Shown here: positions 45,437-55,261 of the stretch, piece after piece
Position numbering within the stretch: position 1 is the stretch's first letter
Layout: each line of letters begins with the position of its first letter
From: Burkholderiales bacterium
GTDB lineage: Bacteria; Pseudomonadota; Gammaproteobacteria; Burkholderiales; Burkholderiaceae_C
Reading direction: 5' to 3'
NCBI GenBank assembly: GCA_016000265.1
Contig: JAECRL010000001.1
Span: 434,001 to 498,000 of the forward strand
DNA length: 64,000 bases
Notes under the pieces: model-generated
Told to the model about the DNA's origin: nothing
Databases searched by the model: none
The model's input: the letters and a program-made list of their open reading frames with translations, nothing else
Program-made: the position numbers and the translations under genes

Positions 45437-46135
45437 GTGGCCAATCGAAACACCAACATCGACCTCGGCGGCTTGCTGGAGCAGGCCCGCGGCCAGTTCA
45501 GTGGCCTCAACCCCAATGAGCCGGGCCAGTGGCCCCTCCTGCCCAAGCTGGCGAGCTTCATCTTCGTGGTCATCCTCGTCATCGGCCTGGGCTGGGTGGC
45601 GCTGCTGTCGAGCCAGAGCGACGCCCTGGAGGCCGAGCGCGCCAAGGAGCCTCGCCTCAAGCAGGAGTACCGCGACAAGGTCGGCCAGGCCGTCAACCTC
45701 GCCGAGTTGCGCAAGCAGCGCATCCAGGTCGAGGAGTACGTCAAGCAGCTGGAAAAGCAGCTGCCCGGCAAGGCCGAGATGGACGCCCTGCTGTCCGACA
45801 TCAACCAGGCCGGCCTGGGCCGTGGGCTCGATTTCGAGCTCTTCCGCCCCGGCCAGGTGTCCGTCAAGGACTACTACGCCGAGTTGCCCATCTCCATCCG
45901 CGTGACCGGTCGCTTCCACGACGTCGGGGCTTTCACAGCCGACATCGCCAACCTCTCGCGGATCGTGACCTTGCACAACCTGGTGATCGCCAACGTGAAC
46001 GCCAAGGACGGCGGCAACCTGTACATGGAAGCCACCGCCCGAACCTACCGCTACCTGGACCAGGCCGAGCTCGACGCCATGCGCGCGCAGAACCAAGGCA
46101 ACGGCAAAGGCAAGAAGGGGGGCAAGAAGCAATGA
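45437..46135 (+). CDS. pilO: Type IV pilus assembly protein PilO
   Basis: A 232-residue partner of PilN with one membrane helix (about 34-58), a coiled coil (LRKQRIQVEEYVKQLEKQL) and a periplasmic domain (YYAELPISIRVTGRFHDVGAF). The start is GTG 45437, preceded by GAGGAG; no ATG occurs at a better place. The C-terminus is Lys/Gly-rich (GNGKGKKGGKKQ). It overlaps pilP by 4 bp. Confidence 0.94.
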   Translation: MANRNTNIDLGGLLEQARGQFSGLNPNEPGQWPLLPKLASFIFVVILVIGLGWVALLSSQSDALEAERAKEPRLKQEYRDKVGQAVNLAELRKQRIQVEEYVKQLEKQLPGKAEMDALLSDINQAGLGRGLDFELFRPGQVSVKDYYAELPISIRVTGRFHDVGAFTADIANLSRIVTLHNLVIANVNAKDGGNLYMEATARTYRYLDQAELDAMRAQNQGNGKGKKGGKKQ

Positions 46136-46680
46136 CGCGCCCGAACACCTCACCCTGGCTGAGTCGTCTGAGCTGGATCGTCCTCTCCCTGGCCCTGACG
46201 GCCTGTGGCGGCGATCAGGTCGAGTTGCAGACCTGGATGGATCAGGAGCGACAGCAGGTCAAGCCGAATGTGCAGCCCCTGTCGCCGCCCCAGAAATTCA
46301 ACCCCCAGGCCTACGTCGGCATGGAAGGGGTTGAGCCTTTTGCCTCGCAAAAGCTCGCTGGTGCCATCAAGCAGGAGACGCGGCAGCCGAACTCGGCTGT
46401 GGCGGCCGAGCTGAATCGGCGCAAGGAGCCCCTGGAGGCCTACCCGCTGGACAGCATGACCATGGTCGGCAGCGTCAACAAGCAGGGCCGGCCCTTCGCG
46501 CTGCTGAAAGTCGAGAACCTCCTGTATCAGGTCAAGGCAGGCGACTACATCGGACAGAACTACGGAAAGATCTTGAAAGTGACCGAGACCGACATCTCGT
46601 TGCGCGAGATCGTGCAGGACGCCGCCGGCGAGTGGATCGAGCGGCCGACCACCCTGCAGTTGCAAGAGGGTGGCAAGTGA
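46132..46680 (+). CDS. pilP: Type IV pilus lipoprotein PilP
   Basis: A 182-residue inner-membrane lipoprotein with lipobox LTAC (Cys25). A flexible linker precedes the beta-sandwich domain (SMTMVGSVNKQGRPFALLKV, GDYIGQNYGKILKVTETDISL). It connects the PilMNO complex with the PilQ secretin. ATGA overlap with pilO and TGATG overlap with pilQ. Confidence 0.95.
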   Translation: MTRPNTSPWLSRLSWIVLSLALTACGGDQVELQTWMDQERQQVKPNVQPLSPPQKFNPQAYVGMEGVEPFASQKLAGAIKQETRQPNSAVAAELNRRKEPLEAYPLDSMTMVGSVNKQGRPFALLKVENLLYQVKAGDYIGQNYGKILKVTETDISLREIVQDAAGEWIERPTTLQLQEGGK

Positions 46681-48839
46681 TGATGAAGCTGGAGAAAGCA
46701 TCCATGAAAACGTGGCGTCTTGCGATGGCCGGGCTCGCCCTGGCACTGGTGTCGCCCCTGACCCTGGCGGCTGCGGCCATCCAGGCCATCACCAGCTCGC
46801 AGCAAGCGGGCGCGGAGGTGGTGCGCATCGACCTGTCCGAGCCGCTGGCCTCGCTGCCCGCGGGTTTCGTGGTGCAGGCCCCGCCGCGCATCGCCATCGA
46901 CCTGCCGGGTGTGACCAATGGCCTGGCGCGCAACGTGGTCGAGATCAACAACGGCAACCTGCGCACGGTCAACGTCGCCAACGCAGGGGACCGCAGCCGC
47001 GTGGTGCTGAACCTGCGACAGGCCACCACCTACCGGGCGCAGCTGCAGGGCAAGTCCTTGCTGCTGTTCCTCGACCCGGCGGTGGGCTCCGCCCCGGCGC
47101 CGGCCACCGCGGCCCTGGCTTCGGCTCAACCCGAGCCGGTGCACTTCGCGGAAAACAAGAACGTCAACGCCCTGGCCCTGAAGGAAATCGACTTCCGCCG
47201 CGGCCAGGACGGCTCCGGCCGCGTGCTGGTGGAGTTGCCCAACAACCAGGTGGGCGTCGACATCCGTCAGCAGGGGCAGTCCCTGGTGGTCGAGTTCGTG
47301 CGGGCGACCTTGCCTGAGCGGCTGCGCAAGCGCTTTGACGTGGCGGACTTCGGCACGCCCGTGCAGAAGGTGTCGGCCACGCAGAGCGGCGACCGCGTCA
47401 AGCTGACGGTGGAGCCGACCGGTGATTGGGAGCACTCGGCCTACCAGAGCGACAACCAGTTCGTGCTGGAAGTGCGCTCGCGCAAGCCGGACCCCAACAA
47501 GCTGACGAAGGGGCCGGGCTATTCGGGCGAGAAGCTGTCGCTGAACTTCCAGAACATCGAGGTGCGTGCCCTGCTGCAGGTCATCGCCGACTTCACCAAC
47601 TTCAACGTGGTGACCTCCGACTCGGTCAACGGCAACGTGACCCTGCGACTCAAGGACGTGCCGTGGGATCAGGCCCTCGACATCATCCTGCAGTCCAAGG
47701 GGCTGGGCGTGCGCAAGAACGGCAACGTGCTGTGGATCGCGCCGAAGGATGAGATCAACGCCAAGGAAAAGATCGACCTGGAGGCCAAGGCCCAGGTGGC
47801 GGCGCTGGAGCCGCTGCGCACGCAGTCCTTCCAGCTGAACTACAGCAAGGCCGAAGAAATCGCCAAGGGCCTGGCGGGCACCAACAACCGCACGGGCGGC
47901 GGTGGCAACAACGCCAGCCGCATCCTGTCGCCGCGCGGCAGTGTGATCTCCGAGTCGCGCACCAACCAGCTGTTCGTCAACGACATCCCCTCCAAGCTCG
48001 AGGAGATCCAGGCCCTGATCGCCAAGATCGACATCCCGGTTCGACAGGTGCTGATCGAGGCGCGCATCGTGGAGGCCGATGACTCCTTCAGCCGCACCCT
48101 GGGTGTGCGCCTGGGCACGTCCAACAAGACCGCGGTGGGCGGCTCTGGCAACCTCAACGTGGGCGTGTCGGGCAGCTACTCCGGCGTGGTCGCCGAGACG
48201 GGGCAGAACCTGACCGGCTCGGCCGCCAGCGTGAACAACAGCTACTTCGTGAACCTGCCGGGGCAGGGCATCAACGGCTTCAACCCGGCGTCCATCGGGG
48301 TGTCGCTGTTCACCTCCAGTGTGAACCACGCCCTGAACCTGGAAATCTCGGCCCTGGAAGCGGATGGCCGCGGCAAGATCGTCTCCAGCCCGCGCGTCAT
48401 CACGGCCGACCAGGTCAAGGCGCTGATCGAGCAGGGCACCGAGCTGCCCTACCAGACGGCCACCTCCAGCGGCGCCACGGCCATCACCTTCCGCAAGGCG
48501 AACCTGAAGCTGGAGGTCACGCCGCAGATCACGCCCGAGGGCAGCATCATCCTGGACGTCGATGTCAACAAGGACAGCGTTGGCCAGGTGACCACGGCGG
48601 GCTTCGCCATCGACACCAAGCACGTTCAGACGCAGGTGCTGGTGGAGAACGGCGGCACGGTGGTGATCGGCGGCATCTTCCAGCAGTCAGAGAACGTGAC
48701 CGAGCAGAAGGTGCCGGTGCTGGGTGACATCCCGGTGCTGGGCCACCTGTTCAAGAACAACTCGCGCCAGACCGAGCGTTCCGAGCTCTTGATTTTCCTG
48801 ACGCCCAAGGTGGTGTCGGAGAGGGGCGCTTTGCGCTGA
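46680..48839 (+). CDS. pilQ: Type IV pilus secretin PilQ
   Basis: A 719-residue outer-membrane secretin. Signal peptide within residues 1-36, two AMIN domains (IQAITSSQQAGAEVVRIDLS and NVNALALKEIDFRRG), a secretin/TonB short N-terminal domain (KLSLNFQNIEVRALLQVIAD), a secretin N0/N1 region, and the secretin domain (IVSSPRVITADQVKA, VVIGGIFQQSE, PVLGDIPVLGHLFKN). A Gly/Asn-rich segment occurs inside the secretin domain. Two consecutive ATG codons are available at 46680 and 46683. It is the exit channel for the type IVa pilus. Confidence 0.96.
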   Translation: MMKLEKASMKTWRLAMAGLALALVSPLTLAAAAIQAITSSQQAGAEVVRIDLSEPLASLPAGFVVQAPPRIAIDLPGVTNGLARNVVEINNGNLRTVNVANAGDRSRVVLNLRQATTYRAQLQGKSLLLFLDPAVGSAPAPATAALASAQPEPVHFAENKNVNALALKEIDFRRGQDGSGRVLVELPNNQVGVDIRQQGQSLVVEFVRATLPERLRKRFDVADFGTPVQKVSATQSGDRVKLTVEPTGDWEHSAYQSDNQFVLEVRSRKPDPNKLTKGPGYSGEKLSLNFQNIEVRALLQVIADFTNFNVVTSDSVNGNVTLRLKDVPWDQALDIILQSKGLGVRKNGNVLWIAPKDEINAKEKIDLEAKAQVAALEPLRTQSFQLNYSKAEEIAKGLAGTNNRTGGGGNNASRILSPRGSVISESRTNQLFVNDIPSKLEEIQALIAKIDIPVRQVLIEARIVEADDSFSRTLGVRLGTSNKTAVGGSGNLNVGVSGSYSGVVAETGQNLTGSAASVNNSYFVNLPGQGINGFNPASIGVSLFTSSVNHALNLEISALEADGRGKIVSSPRVITADQVKALIEQGTELPYQTATSSGATAITFRKANLKLEVTPQITPEGSIILDVDVNKDSVGQVTTAGFAIDTKHVQTQVLVENGGTVVIGGIFQQSENVTEQKVPVLGDIPVLGHLFKNNSRQTERSELLIFLTPKVVSERGALR

Positions 48840-49387
48840 TGTCTTCGGTGGTTTCTTTGGTGGGCCTGCCCGGAGGGGGCAAGTCCACCGTCGGGCGGCA
48901 GTTGGCCCGACGCCTGGGGGCCCGTTTCCTGGACTCGGACACGGTGCTGGAAGAACGGATCGGCATGCCGATCCGTGCCTATTTCGAGCAACACGGTGAA
49001 GCCGCCTTCCGCGACCTGGAAGAAGAGGTGATCCGCGACCTGACCACAGGTCATGGGGGGCCGTTGATCCTGGCCACCGGGGGCGGCGCCGTGCTGAGGC
49101 CGGCCAACCGCCAGCGCCTGCACGACAGCAGCACCGTGATCTACCTGCGCTCGACGCCCGATGAGCTCTACCGGCGTCTGCGCCACGACACGCAGCGACC
49201 TTTGCTGCAGGTTGCCGATCCGCTGGCCAAGTTGCGCGAACTCCATGAGCAGCGTCACCCGCTGTACGAAGAGGTGGCGCACTACCGCGTTGACACCGGG
49301 CGGCCGTCGGTGGCCACCCTGGTCAACATGATCATGATGCAGCTGGAGGTGGCGGGCCTGGTGCCCGGCTTGCAGGGCTCAGCCTAG
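48839..49387 (+). CDS. aroK: Shikimate kinase
   Basis: A 182-residue enzyme that phosphorylates shikimate at the 3-hydroxyl in aromatic amino acid synthesis. P-loop [12 protein letters not shown] (Lys15), the shikimate-binding FLDSD and GGGAVLRP, and the LID region [12 protein letters not shown]. Its ATG shares the A of the pilQ stop (TGATG). In many relatives aroB follows directly; here the next gene is convergent galU, with a 9-bp overlap of the two coding ends. Confidence 0.95.
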   Translation: MSSVVSLVGLPGGGKSTVGRQLARRLGARFLDSDTVLEERIGMPIRAYFEQHGEAAFRDLEEEVIRDLTTGHGGPLILATGGGAVLRPANRQRLHDSSTVIYLRSTPDELYRRLRHDTQRPLLQVADPLAKLRELHEQRHPLYEEVAHYRVDTGRPSVATLVNMIMMQLEVAGLVPGLQGSA

Positions 49388-50260
49388 GTCCAGGCCCTTG
49401 AGGTAGGCGCGGAACCAGCCGCCGACCTGGGGATGCCGCAAGGCCAGCTCCACGTTGGCTTCCAGGAAGCCCTCCTTGCTGCCGCAGTCGTAGCGCTTGC
49501 CGCTGTACTGGTAGGCGTAGACCTTTTCCGAGCGCAGCAGGCCGGCGATGCCGTCGGTCAGCTGGATCTCGTTGCCCACGCCGCGCGGTTGCTGGCGGAT
49601 CTGCTCGAACACGGCGGGGGTGAGGATGTAGCGGCCGGCCACGCCCAGTCGCGATGGCGCCCTCTCGGGGGCCGGCTTTTCGACGATCTGGGTGACGTCC
49701 ATGACGCGCTCGCTCAAGCGCGCGCCCGCGACGATGCCGTAGCGTTTCGTGTGCTCGGCGGGCACCTCCTGCACCGCCAGGATCGAGCCTTGCAAAGCCT
49801 CGAATTGCTGCACCATCTGCGCCAGCACAGGGGGCTCGCCCACCATCAGGTCGTCGGCCAGCAGCACGGCGAAGGGTTCGCCGCGAACCAGCCGCTCGCC
49901 ACACAGCACGGCGTGGCCCAGGCCCAGGCTTTTGGGCTGGCGAACGAACACGCACTCCATGTCGTCGGGCTTGATGGACTGCACCAGTTGCAGCAGTTCA
50001 TGCTTGCCCGCCAGCTCCAGTTCGTGCTCCAGCTCGAAGGCCATGTCGAAGTGGTCCTCGATGGGGCGCTTGTGGCGCCCGGTCACGAAGATCATCTCTC
50101 TGATGCCGGCCGCGTAGGCCTCTTCCACGGCGTACTGGATCAGGGGCTTGTCCACCACGGGCAGCATCTCCTTGGGCTGCGCCTTGGTGGCGGGCAGGAA
50201 GCGCGTGCCCAGGCCGGCCACCGGGAAGATGGCCTTGGTGATGATGCTCGATGGGATCAT
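49379..50260 (-). CDS. galU: UTP-glucose-1-phosphate uridylyltransferase
   Basis: A 293-residue enzyme making UDP-glucose from UTP and glucose-1-phosphate for envelope sugars. The nucleotide-binding signature is [16 protein letters not shown] with [24 protein letters not shown] and the lysine-bearing [10 protein letters not shown] follow. ATG 50260 (MIPSSI) is chosen; GGAGCG is upstream and ten more residues from an in-frame start look unconserved. valS lies 26 bp upstream on the same strand. Confidence 0.95.
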   Translation of the reverse strand: MIPSSIITKAIFPVAGLGTRFLPATKAQPKEMLPVVDKPLIQYAVEEAYAAGIREMIFVTGRHKRPIEDHFDMAFELEHELELAGKHELLQLVQSIKPDDMECVFVRQPKSLGLGHAVLCGERLVRGEPFAVLLADDLMVGEPPVLAQMVQQFEALQGSILAVQEVPAEHTKRYGIVAGARLSERVMDVTQIVEKPAPERAPSRLGVAGRYILTPAVFEQIRQQPRGVGNEIQLTDGIAGLLRSEKVYAYQYSGKRYDCGSKEGFLEANVELALRHPQVGGWFRAYLKGLDLG

Positions 50261-50286
50261 GGGCGCTCCAGGCGGCAAGCCGGACG

Positions 50287-53145
50287 TCAAGCCAGGCGCT
50301 CGAGTTGGCCTTTGAGTCGGGCGACGCTGGCGGTGAAATCGGCCACGCGCTGCTTTTCCTGCTCGACCACGGCGGCGGGGGCGCGCGCCACGAAGCTCTC
50401 GTTGCCCAGCTTGGCCTGTGCTTTGGCGATCTCGCCTTCCAGTCGGGCCACTTCCTTGCTCAGGCGGGCCTTCTCGGCTTCGACGTCGATCTCGACGTGC
50501 AGGGCCAGGCGGGCCTCACCGTGCACGGCCACGGGCGCCATGGCGGTGGCGGCGGCGAAGGCGGCCTCGTCCAGCACCTGCACCTCGCTGAGCTTGCCCA
50601 GTGCTTTGATGATCGGGGCGGCCTGGCGGATGAATTCGGCGTCGCCCGTGGTCAGCAGGGGCATGCGCTCGGCTGGCGACAGGCTCATCTCGCTGCGCAG
50701 GTTGCGTGTGGTGCCCACGATGGCCTTGAGCTTGGCCACCCAGGCGTCGGATTCAGCGCACACGCGGCCCAGGTCGGGTTGCGGGTAGGCGGCCAGCACC
50801 AGGGTTTCGTCGCTGCCTTCGGTTTTGCGGCCGGCCACGGGGGCGACCACCTGCCACAGCTCTTCGGTGATGAAGGGCGTGATGGGGTGCAGCAGCCGCA
50901 GCACGGTCTCCAGCACGCGGATCAGGGTGCGGCGGGTGGCGCGCGCGGCGGCTTCGTTGCCGCTGTCCTTGGCGGCGTTGAGCTGCGCCTTGGCGATCTC
51001 GATGTACCAGTCGCAGTACTCGTCCCAGACGAACTGGTAAATGGCGTTGGCCACGTTGTCCAGGCGCAGGTCGGTGAAGCCTTGTTCGACCGCGGCTTCC
51101 ACGCGCTGCAGTTCCGAGACGATCCATTTGTCGGCGGGGCTGAACTCCAGGTAGCCGCCGGTGGCGCACACGCCGGGCTGGTGGGCCTTGAGGCCGCAGT
51201 CCTGGCCCTCGGTGTTCATCAGCACGAACTTGGTGGCGTTCCACAGCTTGTTGCAGAAGTTGCGGTAGCCCTCGCAGCGCTTGGAGTCGAAGTTGATGGC
51301 GCGGCCCAGGCTGGCCAGTGCGGCAAAGGTGAAGCGCAGCGCGTCGGCGCCGTAGCCGGGGATGCCTTCGGGGAACTCTTTTTCGGTGTTTTTGCGGACC
51401 TTCGGCGCGGTCTCGGGCTTGCGCAGGCCGGTGGTGCGCTTGTCCAGCAGGGGGCCAAGCTCGATGCCGTCGATCAGGTCGACGGGGTCCAGCACGTTGC
51501 CTTCTGACTTGGACATCTTCTGGCCTTGGGCGTCGCGCACCAGACCGTGGATGTAGACGTGCTTGAAGGGCACCTTGCCGGTGAAGTGCTTGGTCATCAT
51601 GATCATCCGGGCGACCCAGAAGAAGATGATGTCGTAGCCGGTGACCAGCACCGACGAAGGCAGGAACAGGTCCATCTCCTTGGTCTGCTCGGGCCAGCCG
51701 AGGGTCGAGAAGGGCACCAGCGCGGACGAGTACCAGGTGTCGAGCACGTCTTCGTCGCGGGTGAGCTCGCCCGTGTAGCCGGCGGCCACGGCCTTGGCGC
51801 GGGCTTCTTCTTCCGAGCGGGCCACGTAGATCTCGCCGTTGCTGCCGTACCAGGCCGGGATCTGGTGGCCCCACCACAGCTGGCGGCTGATGCACCAGTC
51901 CTGGATGTTGTTCATCCACTGGTTGTAGGTGTTGACCCAGTTCTCGGGCACGAACTTGACGTCGCCCGAGGCCACGGCCTCGATGGCCTGGTCGGCGATG
52001 CTCACTCCCTTGGCGCCGGGCTTGGTCATGGCCACGAACCACTGGTCCGTCAGCATGGGCTCGATCACCTGCCCGGTGCGGGCGCAGCGCGGCACCATCA
52101 GCTTGTGCTTCTTGACCTCGACCAGCTGGCCGTCGGCTTCGAGCTGGGCGACGATTTTCTTGCGGGCCACGAAGCGGTCCAGGCCGACGTACTCGGCGGG
52201 GATGTCGGTGGCTTCGTGCGCGCTGACCTTGGCTTCGAGGTCGAAGATGGTCAGCATGGGCAGGTGGTGGCGCAGACCGACCTGGTAGTCGTTGGTGTCG
52301 TGGGCCGGGGTGACCTTGACGACGCCGGTGCCGAAGTCCTTGTCCACGTGCTCATCGGCGATCACGGGCACCAGGCGGCCGGTGATGGGCAGCTTGACCT
52401 GTTTGCCGATCAGCGCCGTGTAGCGCTCGTCTTCGGGGTGGACCATGACGGCGGTGTCGCCCAGCAGGGTCTCGGGGCGGGTGGTGGCCACGACGAGGCT
52501 GTCGGCGCTGCCGTCGACGGCATAGCGGATGTGCCACATCGAGCCGTCTTCTTCCTCGCTTTCGACTTCGAGGTCAGACACGGCGGATTTGAGGATCGGG
52601 TCCCAGCTCACCAGGCGCTTGCCGCGGTAGATCAGGCCTTCCTCGTGCAGGCGCACGAAGGTCTCGACCACCACCTTGGAGAGCTTGTCGTCCATGGTGA
52701 AGTATTCGTGGTCCCAGGAGACCGAATCGCCCATGCGGCGCATCTGCTGGGTGATGGTGGAGCCCGATTGCTCCTTCCACTCCCAGACGCGGGCGACGAA
52801 GTTCTTGCGGCCCAGGTCGTGGCGGCTCTTTTCGCCTTCGACGCCCTTTTCCTGCAGCTGGCGCTCCACCACGATCTGCGTGGCGATGCCGGCGTGGTCG
52901 GTGCCGGGGATCCACAGCGTGTTGTGGCCCTTCATGCGGTGGTAACGCGTCAACGAGTCCATGATGGTCTGGTTGAAGGCGTGCCCCATGTGCAGCGTGC
53001 CCGTGACGTTGGGCGGCGGCAGCTGGATGCAGAAAGAGGGCTTGGACTCGTCCAGCGTGGGCTTGTAGAGGCCGCGCTGCTCCCACAGGGGGCCGTACTT
53101 GGCTTCAATGGGGCCGGGATCGAAAGATTTGGCGAGTTCGGTCAT
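50287..53145 (-). CDS. valS: Valyl-tRNA synthetase
   Basis: A 952-residue class Ia synthetase. The HIGH-type motif is HMGH (52-55) in [22 protein letters not shown] is at 543-547, and the editing domain lies between. The C-terminal 70 residues form the tRNA-binding coiled coil ([20 protein letters not shown]). ATG 53145 (MTELAKSF) is chosen over an upstream in-frame start that reads like a shadow extension. Confidence 0.97.
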   Translation of the reverse strand: MTELAKSFDPGPIEAKYGPLWEQRGLYKPTLDESKPSFCIQLPPPNVTGTLHMGHAFNQTIMDSLTRYHRMKGHNTLWIPGTDHAGIATQIVVERQLQEKGVEGEKSRHDLGRKNFVARVWEWKEQSGSTITQQMRRMGDSVSWDHEYFTMDDKLSKVVVETFVRLHEEGLIYRGKRLVSWDPILKSAVSDLEVESEEEDGSMWHIRYAVDGSADSLVVATTRPETLLGDTAVMVHPEDERYTALIGKQVKLPITGRLVPVIADEHVDKDFGTGVVKVTPAHDTNDYQVGLRHHLPMLTIFDLEAKVSAHEATDIPAEYVGLDRFVARKKIVAQLEADGQLVEVKKHKLMVPRCARTGQVIEPMLTDQWFVAMTKPGAKGVSIADQAIEAVASGDVKFVPENWVNTYNQWMNNIQDWCISRQLWWGHQIPAWYGSNGEIYVARSEEEARAKAVAAGYTGELTRDEDVLDTWYSSALVPFSTLGWPEQTKEMDLFLPSSVLVTGYDIIFFWVARMIMMTKHFTGKVPFKHVYIHGLVRDAQGQKMSKSEGNVLDPVDLIDGIELGPLLDKRTTGLRKPETAPKVRKNTEKEFPEGIPGYGADALRFTFAALASLGRAINFDSKRCEGYRNFCNKLWNATKFVLMNTEGQDCGLKAHQPGVCATGGYLEFSPADKWIVSELQRVEAAVEQGFTDLRLDNVANAIYQFVWDEYCDWYIEIAKAQLNAAKDSGNEAAARATRRTLIRVLETVLRLLHPITPFITEELWQVVAPVAGRKTEGSDETLVLAAYPQPDLGRVCAESDAWVAKLKAIVGTTRNLRSEMSLSPAERMPLLTTGDAEFIRQAAPIIKALGKLSEVQVLDEAAFAAATAMAPVAVHGEARLALHVEIDVEAEKARLSKEVARLEGEIAKAQAKLGNESFVARAPAAVVEQEKQRVADFTASVARLKGQLERLA

Positions 53146-53313
53146 GGTGTGGGCGGGGTGATTGCCGGACGCAAGGACGGCGGCAATGAAAAGGCAAGGG
53201 GCGGCAAGGGGCGGCAAGTGAGCCGCAGCGATCGCTGAGCCAAACCGCGATTTTAAGTGGCGCCAGGGGTGCGTGACGGGGTGTTGTCGGGCCCGGGGCC
53301 GACTGGCAAAAAA

Positions 53314-53327
53314 CTGAGGTGGATCAA
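53314..53327. promoter_or_regulatory. Candidate FNR/Anr box upstream of the universal stress gene
   Basis: CTGAG-GTGG-ATCAA matches TTGAT-N4-ATCAA at 8 of 10 positions. If the TAGCAT at 53369-53374 is the -10, the box centre lies near -61, the class I FNR position. Confidence 0.5.
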
Positions 53328-53368
53328 GGCCGGCGGTTCTGGGGCTTGGCGCTCTGGCCAGATGGCCC

Positions 53369-53374
53369 TAGCAT
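53369..53374 (+). promoter_or_regulatory. Candidate -10 element of the universal stress gene
   Basis: TAGCAT, 34 bp before the ATG at 53409. No good -35 hexamer, which fits an activator-dependent promoter. Confidence 0.4.
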
Positions 53375-53408
53375 GGACTTCAGATTCACCCAACGCGTGG
53401 AGGCGATC

Positions 53409-53855
53409 ATGTACGAACATTTGCTGGTGCCGGTGGACGGCAGCGAGCTCTCGCTCAAGGCCATGGACCACGCCATCGGGCTGGCCAAGATGCTGGGGGC
53501 GTCGATCACCGGCTTCACGGCCGAGCCGCCGCTGCCCTTGCTGGTGGTGGAGCAGGCCGCCGTGGCCTACGACGTGGCCACCTTCCAGGAGCACGAAAAA
53601 CGCTGTGAGGCCCATGCACGCGAGGTGCTCAAGGGCTTCGGTGCCAAGGCCCAGGCGGCGGGGGTGCACTTCGATGGCCAGTTCATCATCACCGACGATG
53701 TGCAGCAGGCCATCGTCGACATGGCGTCTCGCCAGCGCTGCGACCTCATCGTCATGGCCACGCACGGTCGCCACGGCCTGGACGCCCTCATCCACGGCAG
53801 CCTGACCAAGAGCGTGCTGGCGCACAGCCAGGTGCCTTTGCTGGTCATCCATTGA
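53409..53855 (+). CDS. Universal stress protein (UspA family)
   Basis: A 148-residue single-domain Usp with the ATP-binding type motif near its end (GRHGLDALIHGSLTKSVL) and the opening YEHLLVPVDGSELSLKA. Such proteins accumulate in oxygen limitation or growth arrest. GGAGG precedes the ATG. It is followed after 22 bp by the beta-CASP MBL gene, so co-transcription is likely, perhaps under FNR/Anr control through the box at 53314-53327. Confidence 0.93.
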   Translation: MYEHLLVPVDGSELSLKAMDHAIGLAKMLGASITGFTAEPPLPLLVVEQAAVAYDVATFQEHEKRCEAHAREVLKGFGAKAQAAGVHFDGQFIITDDVQQAIVDMASRQRCDLIVMATHGRHGLDALIHGSLTKSVLAHSQVPLLVIH

Positions 53856-53877
53856 GTCCGCTGAAGGGGTGTCAGAC

Positions 53878-55242
53878 ATGACCATGGACGTGACTTTCTA
53901 CGGTGCAACCGCCACCGTGACGGGGTCCAAGACCCTGGTGGAGGTGGGTGGCAAGCGCCTGCTGGTGGATTGCGGCCTGTTCCAGGGCTACAAGCTCCTG
54001 CGCGATCGCAACTGGGCGCCTTTGCCGTTCGACCCGGCCAGCCTGGACGCGGTGCTGTTGACCCACGCCCACATCGACCACAGCGGCTCGCTGCCGTTGT
54101 TGATGCGAGGGGGCTTCAGGGGGCGCATCTGGACCACAGCGGCCTCCGCCGAGCTGGCGGCCATCTTGCTGCAGGACACGGCGCACCTGCAGGAGGAGGA
54201 AGCCCGCTTTCGCAACCGCCATGGCGCCACCAAACACAGCCCGGCCGAGCCGCTGTACACCTTGCAGGATGCCCGCCAGGCCATCGAGCACCTCAAGCCG
54301 GTGGCCCGCGACGGCCTGCTGGACCTGGGCGAAGGCGTGCAAGTGCAGTTCACGCCGGCGGGCCACATCCTGGGGGCCAGCAGCGTGCGCATCTCGCACG
54401 GTGGACGGGCCATCCTGTTCTCGGGTGACCTGGGGCGTCGCGACGACCTGGTCATGCTGCCGCCAGCGACCGGCCAGCAGGCCGATTGGGTGGTGATCGA
54501 GTCCACCTACGGCAACCGCGAGCACATCGACCAGGACCCGACCGAGGAGCTGGGCGACATCGTGCGGCGCACGGCGGCGCGTGGCGGCGTGGTGGTCATC
54601 CCGGCGTTCGCCGTGGGTCGCACGCAGAGCCTGCTGTACTCCCTCTACCGGCTCAAGCAGGCCGGCGCCATCCCGGACCTGCCGGTGGTGCTGGACAGCC
54701 CGATGGGCATCTCGGCCACGGGCCTGTACCACCGCCACAACGACTTGCACCGCCTGACGGACGAGGAGTGCGACGGCATCACCCGCATGACGCGGTTCGT
54801 GCGCGATGTGGAAGAGTCCAAGGCGCTGATGCGCCAGCGTTACCCCATGGTCATCATCGCGGGCAGCGGCATGGTCACGGGCGGGCGCGTGCTGCACCAC
54901 GTGGGCAACTACGGCCCGCACGCGCGCAACGCCATCGTGCTCAGCGGCTTTCAGGCCGGCGGCACGCGGGGCGCCACGCTGGCCGAAGGCGGCCGCTCCA
55001 TCAAGCTGTTCGGCGAGTACGTGTCCATTCGCGCGGAGGTGAGGCAGATCGCGGGCCTGTCGGCCCACGCCGACCAGTCGGATTTGCTCGACTGGCTGAA
55101 GGCGCTGGGGCAAGCGCCCAGCCAGGTCTTCGTCACGCATGGCGAGCCCGAAGCGGCCGACACGCTGCGCCTGCGCATCACGGAAAAGCTGGGCTGGAAG
55201 GCCCGCGTGCCCGATTACCGCGAGACCTTCCGGCTGGCTTGA
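53878..55242 (+). CDS. Beta-CASP MBL-fold RNA-processing type exonuclease
   Basis: A 454-residue metallo-beta-lactamase/beta-CASP protein. Zinc motif HAHIDH (63-68), then TPAGHILGASS, FSGDLGRRDD, the beta-CASP block (VIPAFAVGRTQSLLYSLYRL, MVIIAGSGMVTGGRVLHH) and the closing LSAHADQSDLL and VFVTHGEPEAAD. Close families are archaeal and bacterial CPSF-like nucleases; the bacterial substrate is not established. AAGGGG precedes ATG 53878; GTG 53869 and ATG 53884 are alternatives. It is probably in one transcript with the upstream Usp gene. Confidence 0.9.
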   Translation: MTMDVTFYGATATVTGSKTLVEVGGKRLLVDCGLFQGYKLLRDRNWAPLPFDPASLDAVLLTHAHIDHSGSLPLLMRGGFRGRIWTTAASAELAAILLQDTAHLQEEEARFRNRHGATKHSPAEPLYTLQDARQAIEHLKPVARDGLLDLGEGVQVQFTPAGHILGASSVRISHGGRAILFSGDLGRRDDLVMLPPATGQQADWVVIESTYGNREHIDQDPTEELGDIVRRTAARGGVVVIPAFAVGRTQSLLYSLYRLKQAGAIPDLPVVLDSPMGISATGLYHRHNDLHRLTDEECDGITRMTRFVRDVEESKALMRQRYPMVIIAGSGMVTGGRVLHHVGNYGPHARNAIVLSGFQAGGTRGATLAEGGRSIKLFGEYVSIRAEVRQIAGLSAHADQSDLLDWLKALGQAPSQVFVTHGEPEAADTLRLRITEKLGWKARVPDYRETFRLA

Positions 55243-55261
55243 TGTTGGCGCTGAGTGCCGC

